64,000 bases of DNA, taken from Halomonas sp. 1513 (GTDB taxonomy: Bacteria; Pseudomonadota; Gammaproteobacteria; Pseudomonadales; Halomonadaceae). Positions 16,381 to 25,686 of this stretch are shown here, one piece after another. Location of the stretch: contig CP019326.1 in the NCBI GenBank assembly GCA_001971685.1, forward strand, positions 2,914,001-2,978,000, read 5' to 3'. Each line of letters opens with the position of its first letter. Position 1 is the stretch's first letter. The translations under genes and the position numbers were made by a program. The notes under the pieces were generated by a model, which saw only the letters and a program-made list of their open reading frames with translations, did not search any database and was not told the origin of the DNA.

Positions 16381-17196
16381 TTAGCCGTAGCGGCCCGTAA
16401 TGTAATCCTCGGTCTGCTTCTTCTCGGGCTCGGTGAAGATGGTGTTGGTCTCACCGAACTCGACCAGGTCGCCGAGGTACATGAAGGCGGTGTAGTCCGA
16501 AACCCGCGCCGCCTGCTGCATGTTGTGGGTGACGATGAGGATGGTGTACTGCTCCTTGAGCTCGTGGATCAGCTCCTCGATCTTCAGCGTCGAGATCGGG
16601 TCCAGCGCCGAGGCCGGTTCGTCGAGCAGGATCACCTCCGGCTCGATGGCGATGGCCCGGGCGATCACCAGGCGCTGCTGCTGGCCGCCGGAGAGGCCGA
16701 AAGCGTTGTCGCCGAGCCGGTCCTTGACCTCGTCCCACAGCGCCGCACCGCGCAGCGAGCGCTCCACCACCTCGTCGAGCACCGACTTGTTGTTGACGCC
16801 CTGCAGGCGCAGGCCGTAGGCGACGTTCTCGTAGATCGACTTGGGAAAGGGGTTGGGCTTCTGGAACACCATGCCCACCTTGCGGCGCAGCTCGGCGACA
16901 TCCACGCCGCGGGCGTAGATGTCCTCGCCGTCGAGCAGGATCTCGCCCTCGACGCGGCAAATATCGACCAGGTCGTTCATGCGATTGAAGCAGCGCAGCA
17001 GGGTCGACTTGCCGCAGCCCGAGGGGCCGATAAAGGCGGTCACCTTGTTGGCCGGGATATCCAGGTCGATGCCCTTGAGCGCCTGGTCCTTGCCGTAGAA
17101 CAGGTTGAGGTCGCGCACCTTGAAAGTGGTCTTGCCCATGCCGCGCATGGCGTCACGATGGCTGGCGGTGGTCATGGCTGACGTCATGGTAGTCAT
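16381..17196 (-). CDS. pstB: Phosphate ABC transporter ATP-binding protein
   Basis: Cytoplasmic ATPase of 271 residues that powers high-affinity phosphate import. Walker A is GPSGCGKST, the ABC signature is LSGGQQQRL, Walker B is [13 protein letters not shown] and the switch His is in [10 protein letters not shown]. The [11 protein letters not shown] ending and the typical GRYG terminus match PstB. The ATG at 17196 has GAGG six nt upstream; a longer frame from 17241 has no such site. It is the last gene of pstSCAB. No phoU follows, which is unusual since phoU normally closes this operon; instead a terminator and the arsenic operon are found. Confidence 0.96.
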   Translation of the reverse strand: MTTMTSAMTTASHRDAMRGMGKTTFKVRDLNLFYGKDQALKGIDLDIPANKVTAFIGPSGCGKSTLLRCFNRMNDLVDICRVEGEILLDGEDIYARGVDVAELRRKVGMVFQKPNPFPKSIYENVAYGLRLQGVNNKSVLDEVVERSLRGAALWDEVKDRLGDNAFGLSGGQQQRLVIARAIAIEPEVILLDEPASALDPISTLKIEELIHELKEQYTILIVTHNMQQAARVSDYTAFMYLGDLVEFGETNTIFTEPEKKQTEDYITGRYG

Positions 17197-17256
17197 CTCT
17201 CGCCTCTTGAGTATCGTGGCGACGGCCCAGGCCGCCGCCATGCAGTCGGGTTGGCG

Positions 17257-18933
17257 TCAATCGGACGCGGCGCGGTAGCGTTCGCGCAGCCGGTTACGGA
17301 TGCTGATGGCGGTCATGTTGAGCACGATGATCAGGATCACCAGCACCAGTGCCGTGGCATAGACCAGCGGCCGCGCGGCTTCGACGTTGGGGCTCTGGAA
17401 GCCGACGTCGTAGATATGGAAGCCCAGGTGCATGATCTGGCGATCCAGGTGCACGAAGGGGAAGCTGCCATCCACCGGCAGCGTCGGCGCCAGCTTGACC
17501 ACGCCCACCAGCATCAGCGGCGCCACCTCGCCCGCCGCCCGGGCGATGGCCAGGATCATGCCGGTCATCATCGCCGGGGTGGCCAGCGGTACCACCACCT
17601 TCCACAGCGTCTCGGACTTGGTCGCCCCCAGCGCCAGGCTGCCCTGGCGCACCGAGGAGGGAATCCGCGCCAGGCCCTCCTCGGTGGAGACGATCACCAC
17701 CGGCAGGGTCAGCAGCGCCAGGGTCAGCGAGGCCCAGATCAGCGCCGGCGAGCCGAAGGTGGGCGACGGCAGGCGGTCGGAATAGAACAGCTCATCGAGG
17801 GAGCCGCCCAGGGTGTAGACGAAGAAGCCCAGGCCGAACACCCCGTAGACGATGGAGGGCACCCCGGCGAGGTTGTAGACCGAGATCCGGATCAACTTGA
17901 GTAGCGGCCCCTGCTTGGCGTACTCGCGCAGGTAGATGGCCGCCAGTACGCCGAAGGGACTGACGAGCAGCGACATCAGCAGCACCATGGTCACGGTGCC
18001 GAAGATCGCCGGGAAGATGCCGCCGGCGGTATTCGCCTCGCGGGGCTCACCGCTGACGAAGGCCCAGAACTGCTGCACATAGGCCGCCGCCTTGGCGCCA
18101 GGGCTAAGGCTGTTGGGCTGCACCGCGCGCACGATCTCGCCGACATTGATCTCGACCTCCTCGCCACCGGCCACGCTGGCCACCAGCACGTCCCGGCGGC
18201 TCGCCTGTCGCAGTACATCGAGCTCCTCGCGCAACACCTGGAACTCCGCCTGCAGCGAGGCGCCTTCGCTCTCGATGCGCTCCAGCGCATCGGCGAGTGC
18301 CTCCGGCGCGATATCCGGATCACGCTGCAGGCCGCGCTGCTGCAGGCGCAGCTCCTCCATGCGCTCGCTGATCAGCCCCACGTCGCGGCGCTCGATGCGA
18401 CGGATCTCGCGAAACAGGTCATTGCCGCGGGCGATGCGTTCCTGCAGCGCGTCCCACAGCCCCTCCCCCTCGGCGACCACCTCGCCATCTTCGAGGAGGC
18501 GCAGCGGATAGCCGAAGAAGTCCCCCCACTCGCGACGCTCCAGCACCATGGCGTCGGGGGGCGTCTGCCATTCGCTCATCTGCAGTTCGGGATACCAGGC
18601 AAAGTCGCGTCCGGTGACGTCGCGATTGCCCTGCTTGATCAGGTGGCGAGTCACCAGGTCGCCCTCGCCCAGTTCCGGCGGCACGGTGATACCGGCATCC
18701 CGCGCCACCTGTACCGGAATGGTCTGGGAGCGCACGTGCTCGCCGACCACCATCTGGCCCAACCCCAGCTCAGGGTCACCGACCTGAAACTCGACGATCT
18801 CGGCCGGCCAGAAGTGGCTGAGGCCGCGCACGGCGATCAGGCCAATCAGGCCCACGACCATGATCACGGAGATCGCGACAGCGCCGGCATTCAGCCAGAT
18901 CCAGGGGGCGCCGCTCTTGTACCATTGTTTCAT
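17257..18933 (-). CDS. pstA: Phosphate ABC transporter permease PstA, long form
   Basis: Inner-membrane permease of about 558 residues, nearly twice the E. coli length of 296, matching the long PstA of Pseudomonas-type bacteria. After a first membrane segment (near residues 15-38) there is a periplasmic insertion of some 260 residues that contains a heptad-rich coiled-coil region (ISERMEELRLQQRGLQRD; ALERIESEGASLQAEFQVLR). The permease core follows from about residue 300 with the EAA-like loop near SSVRQGSLALGATKSETLWK. Two adjacent ATGs exist at 18936 and 18933; the second has better spacing to GGGAG. A MITE-like element separates the gene from pstC, leaving this ribosome-binding site intact. 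Confidence 0.93.
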   Translation of the reverse strand: MKQWYKSGAPWIWLNAGAVAISVIMVVGLIGLIAVRGLSHFWPAEIVEFQVGDPELGLGQMVVGEHVRSQTIPVQVARDAGITVPPELGEGDLVTRHLIKQGNRDVTGRDFAWYPELQMSEWQTPPDAMVLERREWGDFFGYPLRLLEDGEVVAEGEGLWDALQERIARGNDLFREIRRIERRDVGLISERMEELRLQQRGLQRDPDIAPEALADALERIESEGASLQAEFQVLREELDVLRQASRRDVLVASVAGGEEVEINVGEIVRAVQPNSLSPGAKAAAYVQQFWAFVSGEPREANTAGGIFPAIFGTVTMVLLMSLLVSPFGVLAAIYLREYAKQGPLLKLIRISVYNLAGVPSIVYGVFGLGFFVYTLGGSLDELFYSDRLPSPTFGSPALIWASLTLALLTLPVVIVSTEEGLARIPSSVRQGSLALGATKSETLWKVVVPLATPAMMTGMILAIARAAGEVAPLMLVGVVKLAPTLPVDGSFPFVHLDRQIMHLGFHIYDVGFQSPNVEAARPLVYATALVLVILIIVLNMTAISIRNRLRERYRAASD

Positions 18934-18952
18934 CATTGACTCCCGGGATTAG

Positions 18953-19094
18953 GGAAACACTGCATAAATGTCTGCGCGTGCGAATCACTGCGTTGCGCGG
19001 TGCTCGAAATCCTCACCTATACCCCATAGGCTCCGGTTTCTGTGCTCCGTGCGCCTTGTGCTTCATTCCGCTCGCCAATTTATTCAGCGTTTCC
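18953..19094 (-). mobile_element. MITE-like element between pstC and pstA
   Basis: A 142-bp non-coding insertion with 17-bp terminal inverted repeats, GGAAACACTGCATAAAT on the left and the complement of GGAAACGCTGAATAAAT on the right (two mismatches), flanked by direct TTAG copies (18949-18952 and 19095-19098). The termini and 4-bp YTAR-type duplication suggest mobilisation by an IS5-group transposase. The right duplication forms the pstC stop codon (TAA on the minus strand); removing the element plus one TTAG restores a 15-nt pstC-pstA gap with GGGAG. No transposase is encoded. Confidence 0.82.
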
Positions 19095-21398
19095 TTAGAG
19101 GCTGCTGTAGCGCTTGCGCAGGCGCTGGCGAATGATCTCGGCCAGGGTGTTGACCACGAAGGTCATGGCCAGCAGGACCAGGGCGGCGAGGAACAGCACC
19201 CGGAAGTGGCTCGAGCCCACCGCGGTTTCGGTCAGCTCGACAGCGATATTCGCCGACAGGGTGCGCATGCCCTCGAAGATATTGAAGTTCATGATCGGGC
19301 TGTTGCCGGTGGCCATCAGCACGATCATGGTCTCGCCCACCGCACGGCCGAAGCCCATCATCACCGCCGAGAACATCCCGGGGCTGGCGGTGGGCAGCAC
19401 CACGCCCAGCACCGTCTGCCAGCGGGTGGCACCCAGCGCCAGCGAGCCCTGGGTCAGGTGACGCGGTACGTTGAATACCGCGTCCTCTGCGATCGAGAAG
19501 ATCGTCGGGATCACCGCAAAGCCCATGGCGATGCCTACCACCAGGGCGTTGCGCTGGTCGTAGACGATGCCGATGTCGGTCAACCACTGGCGCATGTTGC
19601 CGTCGAACAGCCAGATCTCCAGGTGCGGGCTCATCGCCACGCAGAACCAGCCCACCAGCAGGATCACCGGCACCAGCAGCGCCGCTTCCCAGCCCTCCGG
19701 CGCCAGCCGACGAATACCCTCCGGCAGTCGGCTCCAGGCGTAGGCGAAGGCCAGCATCGCCAGCGGCATCAGCAGCAGCACGCTGAACACCGCGGGCAGG
19801 CTGCCCTCGATGAAGGGCGCCAGCCACAGACCGGCGAGGAAGCCGAGGATCACCGTCGGCAGCGCCTCCATGATCTCGATGGTCGGCTTGACCTTGCCGC
19901 GCAGCTTGGGGGTCATGAAGTAGGCGGTATACACCGCTCCCATCAGCGCCAGCGGGGTGGCGAACAGCATGGCGTAGAAGGCCGCCTTGAGGGTGCCGAC
20001 GGTGAGCGGCATCAGGCTCATCTTGGGCTCGAAGGCATCGGTGGAGGCGGTCGACTGCCAGATATAGCGCGGCTCGCTGCGTCCCTCGTACCAGACCTTG
20101 CCCCACAGCGACGACAGCGAGATGTCCGGGTGGCGATTCTGCACCTCGGCGCGCTGCAGCTGGCGTTGGTCATCGACGATCAGCGCCATGGTGTTGACCG
20201 GTGAAACCGCGACCCGGCTCAGCGGCCCCTCGGTCATGCGGGCCTGAAAGACATCCTGCCCGGCGGTGGTGTGGTGGATACCGAGGTAGCCCTGGTCGTC
20301 GCCGACCAGAAATCCGTGGCGGTTGTACTCCGGCTCGATATGGGTAATGGCGCCCTGGTAGCGGGCGAAGTCGCGGATGTGCTCGAGGCTGTGCTGCCCG
20401 CCGCTCTGGCGCACCGGAAAATATTGACGCACCTGGCCGTCGCTGGTCCCGGCAATGATCGACACCGTGCCGTTGAGATAGGCCATCTTGGTGACCTGGC
20501 CCTGGTCGGTGACCTGCACGGCACCCAGGTAGTCGACGCTGTCGAGGTTGCCGATGTCGTAGTGGTGGACCCGGCCAGCGTCATCGCCCACGTAGAGATG
20601 GCGGAAGCGGCCGTCGATGAGGATCTGGCGCGGCTCGCCGTCGAAGGCCGGCAGCGTGACCGTGTCCTGCTCGATACTGACCTCGCCGGTCATCAGGTTC
20701 TCGCGCCGCTCGAACGAAGCCAGCAGCAGCTCGCCGTCCTCGGTGGCCGCGGCAATGTAGGTGCCGCGATCGCTGACCTGCACGCCGAGCACCTCGATGG
20801 CACGCCCCTGCTCGTCGAGGGTGATCGGCTCATCGCCCAGCGGCAGCGCCAGGTCGGGCTCGATATGGCGCAGGTTATCGGGATAGGAGAGTTCGTACTC
20901 CAGTACCCCGAGCGACACCTGGCCGTTATCGAAGCCGTAGGCCACCGCATTGGCATTGGCGACGGCGGTGGCCACCGCCGTGGTGGTCGCCTGCTCCGGG
21001 ATCGGCAGCGCGAACTGGGTGCGGATGGCACCGTCCTCGGTCTCGAAGAAGGTGACGTTACCAAGCTGGGAGAAGCTGGTACCCAGCTGGTTGTAGCGCT
21101 CCAGGCTCAGGTGCACCAGTTCGTCGTCTGCTTCGACACCCGGCACGCTGTAGCTGGCCTGGGGGTCGACCGTGGCGGAACGGAACAGCGGCGCCACTTC
21201 GGAGAACAGGTAAACGAAGATCATCGCCAGGGCGGCGACCACGCCGACCCCGGCAATGCCGATGCCGTAGCGTGACAAGTGATCCTTGAAGGCGCGCCGC
21301 TTGCGCTGCCGCTCGCGCTGCTCGGGTGAGGGCAGCAGCGAGCGCCGCCCGCCCGGGGCGATCTGGCGGCGTGATGGTGACTGGGAAATGTCATTCAT
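19095..21398 (-). CDS. pstC: Phosphate ABC transporter permease PstC, long form with periplasmic domain
   Basis: Inner-membrane permease of 767 residues, against about 320 in E. coli. A first hydrophobic segment near residues 40-65 (GIGIAGVGVVAALAMIFVYLF) is followed by a periplasmic domain of about 400 residues and then the permease core from about residue 480. The inserted domain carries repeated blades reminiscent of a beta-propeller: IAAATEDGELLLASF, LYVGDDAGRVHHYD, IIAGTSDGQVRQYF and LVGDDQGYLGIHH. The core has the permease loop near RHLTQGSLALGATRWQTVLG. I chose the ATG at 21398; the upstream part of the frame has no coding character. Its stop codon is part of the target duplication of an adjacent MITE-like insertion. 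Confidence 0.93.
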   Translation of the reverse strand: MNDISQSPSRRQIAPGGRRSLLPSPEQRERQRKRRAFKDHLSRYGIGIAGVGVVAALAMIFVYLFSEVAPLFRSATVDPQASYSVPGVEADDELVHLSLERYNQLGTSFSQLGNVTFFETEDGAIRTQFALPIPEQATTTAVATAVANANAVAYGFDNGQVSLGVLEYELSYPDNLRHIEPDLALPLGDEPITLDEQGRAIEVLGVQVSDRGTYIAAATEDGELLLASFERRENLMTGEVSIEQDTVTLPAFDGEPRQILIDGRFRHLYVGDDAGRVHHYDIGNLDSVDYLGAVQVTDQGQVTKMAYLNGTVSIIAGTSDGQVRQYFPVRQSGGQHSLEHIRDFARYQGAITHIEPEYNRHGFLVGDDQGYLGIHHTTAGQDVFQARMTEGPLSRVAVSPVNTMALIVDDQRQLQRAEVQNRHPDISLSSLWGKVWYEGRSEPRYIWQSTASTDAFEPKMSLMPLTVGTLKAAFYAMLFATPLALMGAVYTAYFMTPKLRGKVKPTIEIMEALPTVILGFLAGLWLAPFIEGSLPAVFSVLLLMPLAMLAFAYAWSRLPEGIRRLAPEGWEAALLVPVILLVGWFCVAMSPHLEIWLFDGNMRQWLTDIGIVYDQRNALVVGIAMGFAVIPTIFSIAEDAVFNVPRHLTQGSLALGATRWQTVLGVVLPTASPGMFSAVMMGFGRAVGETMIVLMATGNSPIMNFNIFEGMRTLSANIAVELTETAVGSSHFRVLFLAALVLLAMTFVVNTLAEIIRQRLRKRYSSL

Positions 21399-21493
21399 GA
21401 TGGATTGGCAGTCCCGGCGAGTGCGAAAAGGTAGGGCAAGCGTAAGGGGCATAGATGACAGATCCGTGACAGCGCGGCCCCTCATGCATGCGA

Positions 21494-21515
21494 AAGGGGC
21501 GCCGAAGCGCCCCTT
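21494..21515 (-). terminator. Hairpin between pstS and pstC, probable attenuator
   Basis: AAGGGGCGC and GCGCCCCTT form a 9-bp stem with a 4-base loop 24 nt past pstS, followed by TTTC on the minus strand. Partial termination here would give the excess of binding protein over permease commonly seen in such operons. Confidence 0.65.
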
Positions 21516-21539
21516 GTATGGCCAGCTGAATCATTCGGA

Positions 21540-22493
21540 TCAGTCGAGGCCCAGCTCACCGCGCACGCGGCTGGCCACCGCCTCGGGCAGCGGGATGTAG
21601 CCGTCACGATGGGTGACTTCCTGGCCCTGACGCGACAGGATCATGCGCAGGAACTCGGCCTGCTGCGGATCCAGGTCCTCGTTGGGGTGCTTGTTGACGT
21701 AGACCATCAGATAGCGCGCCAGCGGGTAGTTCTCGTTGTCCACGCTATAGGCTTCTTCACCCTCGTCACGTGCTACCGGCACGGCACGCACCTGGGAGGT
21801 GATGTAGCCGATGCCGGAGTAGCCGATGCCGTTGACCGACTCGCTGACGCCCTGCACCACCGAGGCGGAGCCCGGCTGCTCGTTGATCGAGGCCTTGAAG
21901 TCGCCGCCGCACAGGGCATTCTCGGCGAAGAAGCCGTAGGTGCCGGAAACGGCATTGCGGCTATAGAGGGTGAAATCGCGGTTCTCCCAGTTGCCGTCCA
22001 GCCCCAGCTGGCCCCAGCGCGTGATGTCCTCGTCGTAGCCGCAGCGGCGGGTATCGGAGAAGATCGCGTCGATCTGCGGGATGGTCAGGCTCTCGATGGG
22101 GTTGTCCTGGTTGACGTAGACCGCCAGGGCGTCGATGGCCACCGGCACCATGGTCGGCGGATAGCCAAAGCGCTCTTCGAACTCCTGGATCTCGGAAGAG
22201 CGCATCTCGCGGCTCATCGGACCGAACTGGGCGGTGCCCTCGGTCAGCGCGGTCGGCGCGGTGCCGGAGCCGGCGCCCTGGATCTGGATGTTGACGTTGG
22301 GATAGAAGCTAGCGAACTCTTCGGCCCACAGCGTCATCAGGTTGTTCAGGGTATCGGAACCGATACTGATCATGTTGCCGGAGATACCGCTGACGGTTTC
22401 GTACTCGGGCAGTTCGGGATCGACATCTGCCATGGCGTGGGTCGAGATTAAGGAGGCGCCGATGACGGCAGCAGCCAGAACCTTGAGTTTCAT
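21540..22493 (-). CDS. pstS: Periplasmic phosphate-binding protein
   Basis: High-affinity phosphate receptor for the PstCAB transporter, 317 residues. The ATG at 22493 has GGAGA six nt upstream and begins a clear signal peptide, [15 protein letters not shown] ending in AMA. The mature part contains phosphate-contacting blocks: [55 protein letters not shown] and [10 protein letters not shown]. Many acidic residues are consistent with a halophile's periplasm. First gene of pstSCAB, directly behind a PhoB-type promoter; a hairpin separates it from pstC. Confidence 0.96.
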   Translation of the reverse strand: MKLKVLAAAVIGASLISTHAMADVDPELPEYETVSGISGNMISIGSDTLNNLMTLWAEEFASFYPNVNIQIQGAGSGTAPTALTEGTAQFGPMSREMRSSEIQEFEERFGYPPTMVPVAIDALAVYVNQDNPIESLTIPQIDAIFSDTRRCGYDEDITRWGQLGLDGNWENRDFTLYSRNAVSGTYGFFAENALCGGDFKASINEQPGSASVVQGVSESVNGIGYSGIGYITSQVRAVPVARDEGEEAYSVDNENYPLARYLMVYVNKHPNEDLDPQQAEFLRMILSRQGQEVTHRDGYIPLPEAVASRVRGELGLD

Positions 22494-22572
22494 GTTGATC
22501 TCCAGATATGCGCAGCGAAGTTGGCCCGGTGGCCTTATCCAGCCATGCCCTGCATGACCGATGTGCAAGCGC

Positions 22573-22606
22573 ACTATAGAAATCCCGCATGACACTCACG
22601 TGACAC
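22573..22606 (-). promoter_or_regulatory. Pho-box promoter of pstS
   Basis: On the minus strand GTGTCAC-GTGA-GTGTCAT (22589-22606) is a tandem PhoB heptamer pair with the normal 4-nt gap, followed after exactly 10 nt by TATAGT (22573-22578), the -10 spacing of PhoB-activated promoters lacking a -35. Confidence 0.85.
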
Positions 22607-22631
22607 TCGCGCCGCGTCGGCGCCTTTTTCA

Positions 22632-22649
22632 ATGAAGCTTTTGTGACAG
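22632..22649 (-). promoter_or_regulatory. Second, weaker Pho box upstream of pstS
   Basis: CTGTCAC-TTTT-complement pattern on the minus strand: CTGTCAC, AAAA, GCTTCAT. The first heptamer is perfect and the second has mismatches. It lies 25 nt upstream of the primary box, overlapping the end of the TSUP gene region. Confidence 0.5.
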
Positions 22650-22652
22650 CGG

Positions 22653-23387
22653 CTAGAGCAGCAGGCCCAGCGCCGCCAGGGTGGAGAGCGCCATCGACGA
22701 CCAGGTCAGCGCCCGGCGGTCGAAGCGGTGGGCGCAGGTATTGGCCAGGGCGTTGCCGACCAGCAGCCAGGGGAACAGGCTGACGGCGAGCAGCAGATGC
22801 CAGGCACGAATCTGCCCGGCCAGCGCCAGGGCCAGCAGCGTCATCAGCGAGCTGCAGATGAAGTAGGCGGCGAGATTGCCGCGCGCGCTGTCCGGCGGCA
22901 GGCGGTGCATCAACATGGCGATGGGCGGCCCGCCGATCGCCGAGACGGTGCCGAAGATGCCCGACAGCACCCCGGCCACGAACAGGCTCACGCGATTGAC
23001 CGGCAGGCTGATCTTGAGCAGGCTGACCGCCACCGCGCTGAGCACGATCAGCGCAATGGCGTTCTCGAGCAGCGCCAGCGGTGCCGCCAGCAGTAGCCAG
23101 ATACCCAGCAGCGTGCCCGGCACCCGCCCCACCAGCGCGGTGCCGATGAAGGTCACGCGCACCTCGTGGCGATACTTGCCGACCATCATCAGCGACACCG
23201 TGAAGCCAAACAGCACCAGGATCACCGGTACCAGCCGCGGCTCCAGCATCAGCAGCAGCGGCGCACCGATCACGGCCAGGCCAAAGCCGGTGGCACGCTG
23301 CACGAAGGCCCCCACCAGCAGCGTGAGGCCGCAGCCGACCCACACCAGCGGCGCCACGTCGAGGACGGCGAACAGCCCCTCAGGCAT
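22653..23387 (-). CDS. TSUP (TauE/SafE) family membrane permease
   Basis: Inner-membrane protein of about 244 residues with seven to eight hydrophobic segments; the family exports or imports sulfur-containing anions such as sulfite, sulfoacetate or thiosulfate. The two internal repeats expected of the family are visible, with FVQRATGFGLAVIGAPLLLML early and GIFGTVSAIGGPPIAMLMHRL in the middle, each bearing the conserved glycine/proline pattern. The ATG at 23387 overlaps the stop of the upstream Bcr/CflA gene, which implies translational coupling. Substrate is unknown. Confidence 0.85.
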   Translation of the reverse strand: MPEGLFAVLDVAPLVWVGCGLTLLVGAFVQRATGFGLAVIGAPLLLMLEPRLVPVILVLFGFTVSLMMVGKYRHEVRVTFIGTALVGRVPGTLLGIWLLLAAPLALLENAIALIVLSAVAVSLLKISLPVNRVSLFVAGVLSGIFGTVSAIGGPPIAMLMHRLPPDSARGNLAAYFICSSLMTLLALALAGQIRAWHLLLAVSLFPWLLVGNALANTCAHRFDRRALTWSSMALSTLAALGLLL

Positions 23388-24567
23388 CCGCGCGGCCTCC
23401 CACCAGCCAGCGCAGCGCGACATTGCCGAAGATCGACACCCCGAGCATGGTCAGCACCATCGGCCACAGGTTCTCGATCTCGAAGGCGCTGACCATCACC
23501 CCGGCGAGACCCGCGGCACCGAACTTGATGCCGCCCATCACCGCGGTCGCCGTGGCGCTGATATGGCCGAAGTGGTCGAGCAGCGACGACATGGCATTGG
23601 GGGTGATCAGCCCGACCATGCCGGCATAGATCATGATCAGCGGCACCAGGGTATACAGCGAATCGAGCCCCAACACGGTGACCGCGACCAGCGCGGTGGC
23701 CGCGCCCAGCTGAATGCCCAGGCCCAGGTACATGTTCTGCTGCGGGGTGCGCTTGCCGCGCAGCAGGCGGATATTGACCCAGTTGGAGAGCGCGATCACC
23801 ACCACGTTGACACCGAACACCAGCGGGTACATCGCCGGCGACAGGCCAAAGTACTCGAGATACAGAAACGGCGAGAAGGTCACGAAGGCGAACAGCCCGG
23901 CAAACGAGGCCGCCACCGCACAGATATAGCCCATGCCCTGGCGATGACGCAGCACGCTGGCATAGTTGGCCAGCACCTGGCGCGGGCTGGCCGCCGGTAG
24001 ACTGGGATCGCGGGTCTCGGGTAGCTGAGTGCTGAGCAGCCAGATCAGAAACGCCGCGTAGGCCGCCAGGAACACGAAGATCAGCCACCAGTCGGCGAGA
24101 TACAGCAGCCCACTGCCCACCACCGGTGCCACCAGCGGCGCCAGCATCATGATCATCGCCATGGTCGACATCACGCTGGCCGCCTGGCGGCCGCTGAAGC
24201 AGTCGCGCACGATGGCCGCCGAGTTGACCACGCAGGCGCCGCCGCCCAGCGCCTGAACGAAACGCCAGACCAGCAGTTCAGAGAGCGACCCCACGCTGGT
24301 GATCATCAGGCTGGCCAGCATGAATACCACCAGACCGCCGATCAGCACCGGCTTGCGACCCAGGCGGTCGGAGAGCGGCCCAAACACCAACTGGCCAAAC
24401 GCAAAGCCGAACAGGAACACGCTGATCGACAGTTCGGTACGGTGAATGCTGGCCCCCACCGACGCCGCCAGCCGCGACATCGCCGGCAGATAGGCGTCAA
24501 TGGCAAATGGGGCCAGCGCGGTATTCGCCGCCACCAGCAGCGCCACGCGACGAGCATCGAGCGTCAC
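23380..24567 (-). CDS. Bcr/CflA-type MFS multidrug exporter
   Basis: Twelve-segment drug:proton antiporter of about 395 residues. The Bcr/CflA signature region is present: NTALAPFAIDAYLPAM near the start, GQLVFGPLSDRLGRKPVLIGG (MFS motif A) and RFVQALGGGACVVNSAAIVRD (motif B-like). The start is the GTG at 24567, which AGGAGGCACT precedes; upstream in-frame codons to 24636 lack support. The last codons overlap the TSUP permease gene, and both are likely one transcript diverging from transaldolase. The substrate range cannot be deduced. Confidence 0.9.
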   Translation of the reverse strand: MTLDARRVALLVAANTALAPFAIDAYLPAMSRLAASVGASIHRTELSISVFLFGFAFGQLVFGPLSDRLGRKPVLIGGLVVFMLASLMITSVGSLSELLVWRFVQALGGGACVVNSAAIVRDCFSGRQAASVMSTMAMIMMLAPLVAPVVGSGLLYLADWWLIFVFLAAYAAFLIWLLSTQLPETRDPSLPAASPRQVLANYASVLRHRQGMGYICAVAASFAGLFAFVTFSPFLYLEYFGLSPAMYPLVFGVNVVVIALSNWVNIRLLRGKRTPQQNMYLGLGIQLGAATALVAVTVLGLDSLYTLVPLIMIYAGMVGLITPNAMSSLLDHFGHISATATAVMGGIKFGAAGLAGVMVSAFEIENLWPMVLTMLGVSIFGNVALRWLVGGRADA

Positions 24568-24714
24568 AGTGCCTCCTGATGCAGGCAAGCCGCACAGCCC
24601 GCCAGGGTAAAAAAGATAGGAGGCTAAGCTTAGCACTTCATTCGGCTAGGCGCAGCGGCGGCACGGTTGGTAGAGTAGCGGCAACGGCTTTCATCACGCA
24701 CAGGAATCAGGCCC

Positions 24715-25650
24715 ATGGATCAGGATAAACTGTCACAGCTAAAGAGCATGACCACGGTCGTCGCCGATAGCGGCGATATCGAAGCGATTCGCCGCTTCAG
24801 CCCTACCGATGCCACCACCAACCCGTCGCTGATTCTGCAGGCTGCCCAGCAGCCCGAGCGCCGCGCCCGGCTGGCCGAACTGGCCCGCCAGAGCGTCGAT
24901 ATCGATGACGCCCTGGACGCCGTGGCGGTGGAAATTGGCAGCGAAATCAGCGCCCTGGTGCCGGGCTACGTCTCCACCGAGGTCAGCGCGCGGCTCTCCT
25001 TCGACACCGATGCCACCCTGGATCGCGCCCACTCGCTGATCGAGCGCTATGCGAAATACGGCGTCGGCCGTGAGCGGATCCTGATCAAGGTCGCCTCCAC
25101 CTGGGAAGGCATCCGCGCCGCCGAGCAGCTGGAGCGCGACGGCATCCATACCAACCTGACCCTGCTGTTCAGCTTTACCCAGGCCCAGGCCTGCGCCGAT
25201 GCCGGGGTCACGCTGATCTCGCCGTTCGTCGGTCGTATCCTCGACTGGCACAAGGCCCAGCAGCCGGACGCCGACTTCAGCGGTGACAACGACCCCGGGG
25301 TACGCTCGGTCAAGGCGATCTATGAGCACTACAAGGGTCACGGCTACAAGACCATCGTGATGGGCGCCAGCTTTCGCAACAGCGGCGAGATCGAAGCCCT
25401 GGCGGGCTGCGACCGGCTGACCATCTCGCCCAAGCTGCTCGAGGAGCTGGCCGCCGACCGCGGGCCGCTGAGCCGCCGGCTGGTGCCCCTCGATGCCGAG
25501 ACCTCGGCCCCCGAGCCCCACGACGAGGCGGAGTTCCGCTGGGCCATGAACGAAGACGCCATGGCCACCGAGAAGCTGGCCGAGGGGATCCGCAAGTTCA
25601 TGGATGACCAGCGCAAGCTGGAGAAACTGCTGGGTGAGCTACGCTGCTGA
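24715..25650 (+). CDS. tal: Transaldolase
   Basis: Pentose-phosphate enzyme of 311 residues transferring a dihydroxyacetone unit between sugar phosphates. The Schiff-base Lys125 lies in [13 protein letters not shown], and DATTNPSLI near residues 32-40 and the phosphate-site region [20 protein letters not shown] near 220-240 match TalB-type enzymes. The ATG follows a CAGGAATCAGGCCC leader. It is monocistronic, divergent from the exporter operon and convergent with the STAS gene; a shared hairpin lies at the convergence. Confidence 0.95.
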   Translation: MDQDKLSQLKSMTTVVADSGDIEAIRRFSPTDATTNPSLILQAAQQPERRARLAELARQSVDIDDALDAVAVEIGSEISALVPGYVSTEVSARLSFDTDATLDRAHSLIERYAKYGVGRERILIKVASTWEGIRAAEQLERDGIHTNLTLLFSFTQAQACADAGVTLISPFVGRILDWHKAQQPDADFSGDNDPGVRSVKAIYEHYKGHGYKTIVMGASFRNSGEIEALAGCDRLTISPKLLEELAADRGPLSRRLVPLDAETSAPEPHDEAEFRWAMNEDAMATEKLAEGIRKFMDDQRKLEKLLGELRC

Positions 25651-25662
25651 GACGCCGCGCCT

Positions 25663-25686
25663 CGAGCCGCTCACTTGAGCGGCTCG
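25663..25686. terminator. Hairpin at the convergent ends of tal and the STAS gene
   Basis: CGAGCCGCTCA and TGAGCGGCTCG form a perfect 11-bp stem with a 2-nt loop, 13 nt beyond the tal stop and overlapping the last codons of the STAS gene. No T-run follows on either strand, so its efficiency is uncertain. Confidence 0.5.
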
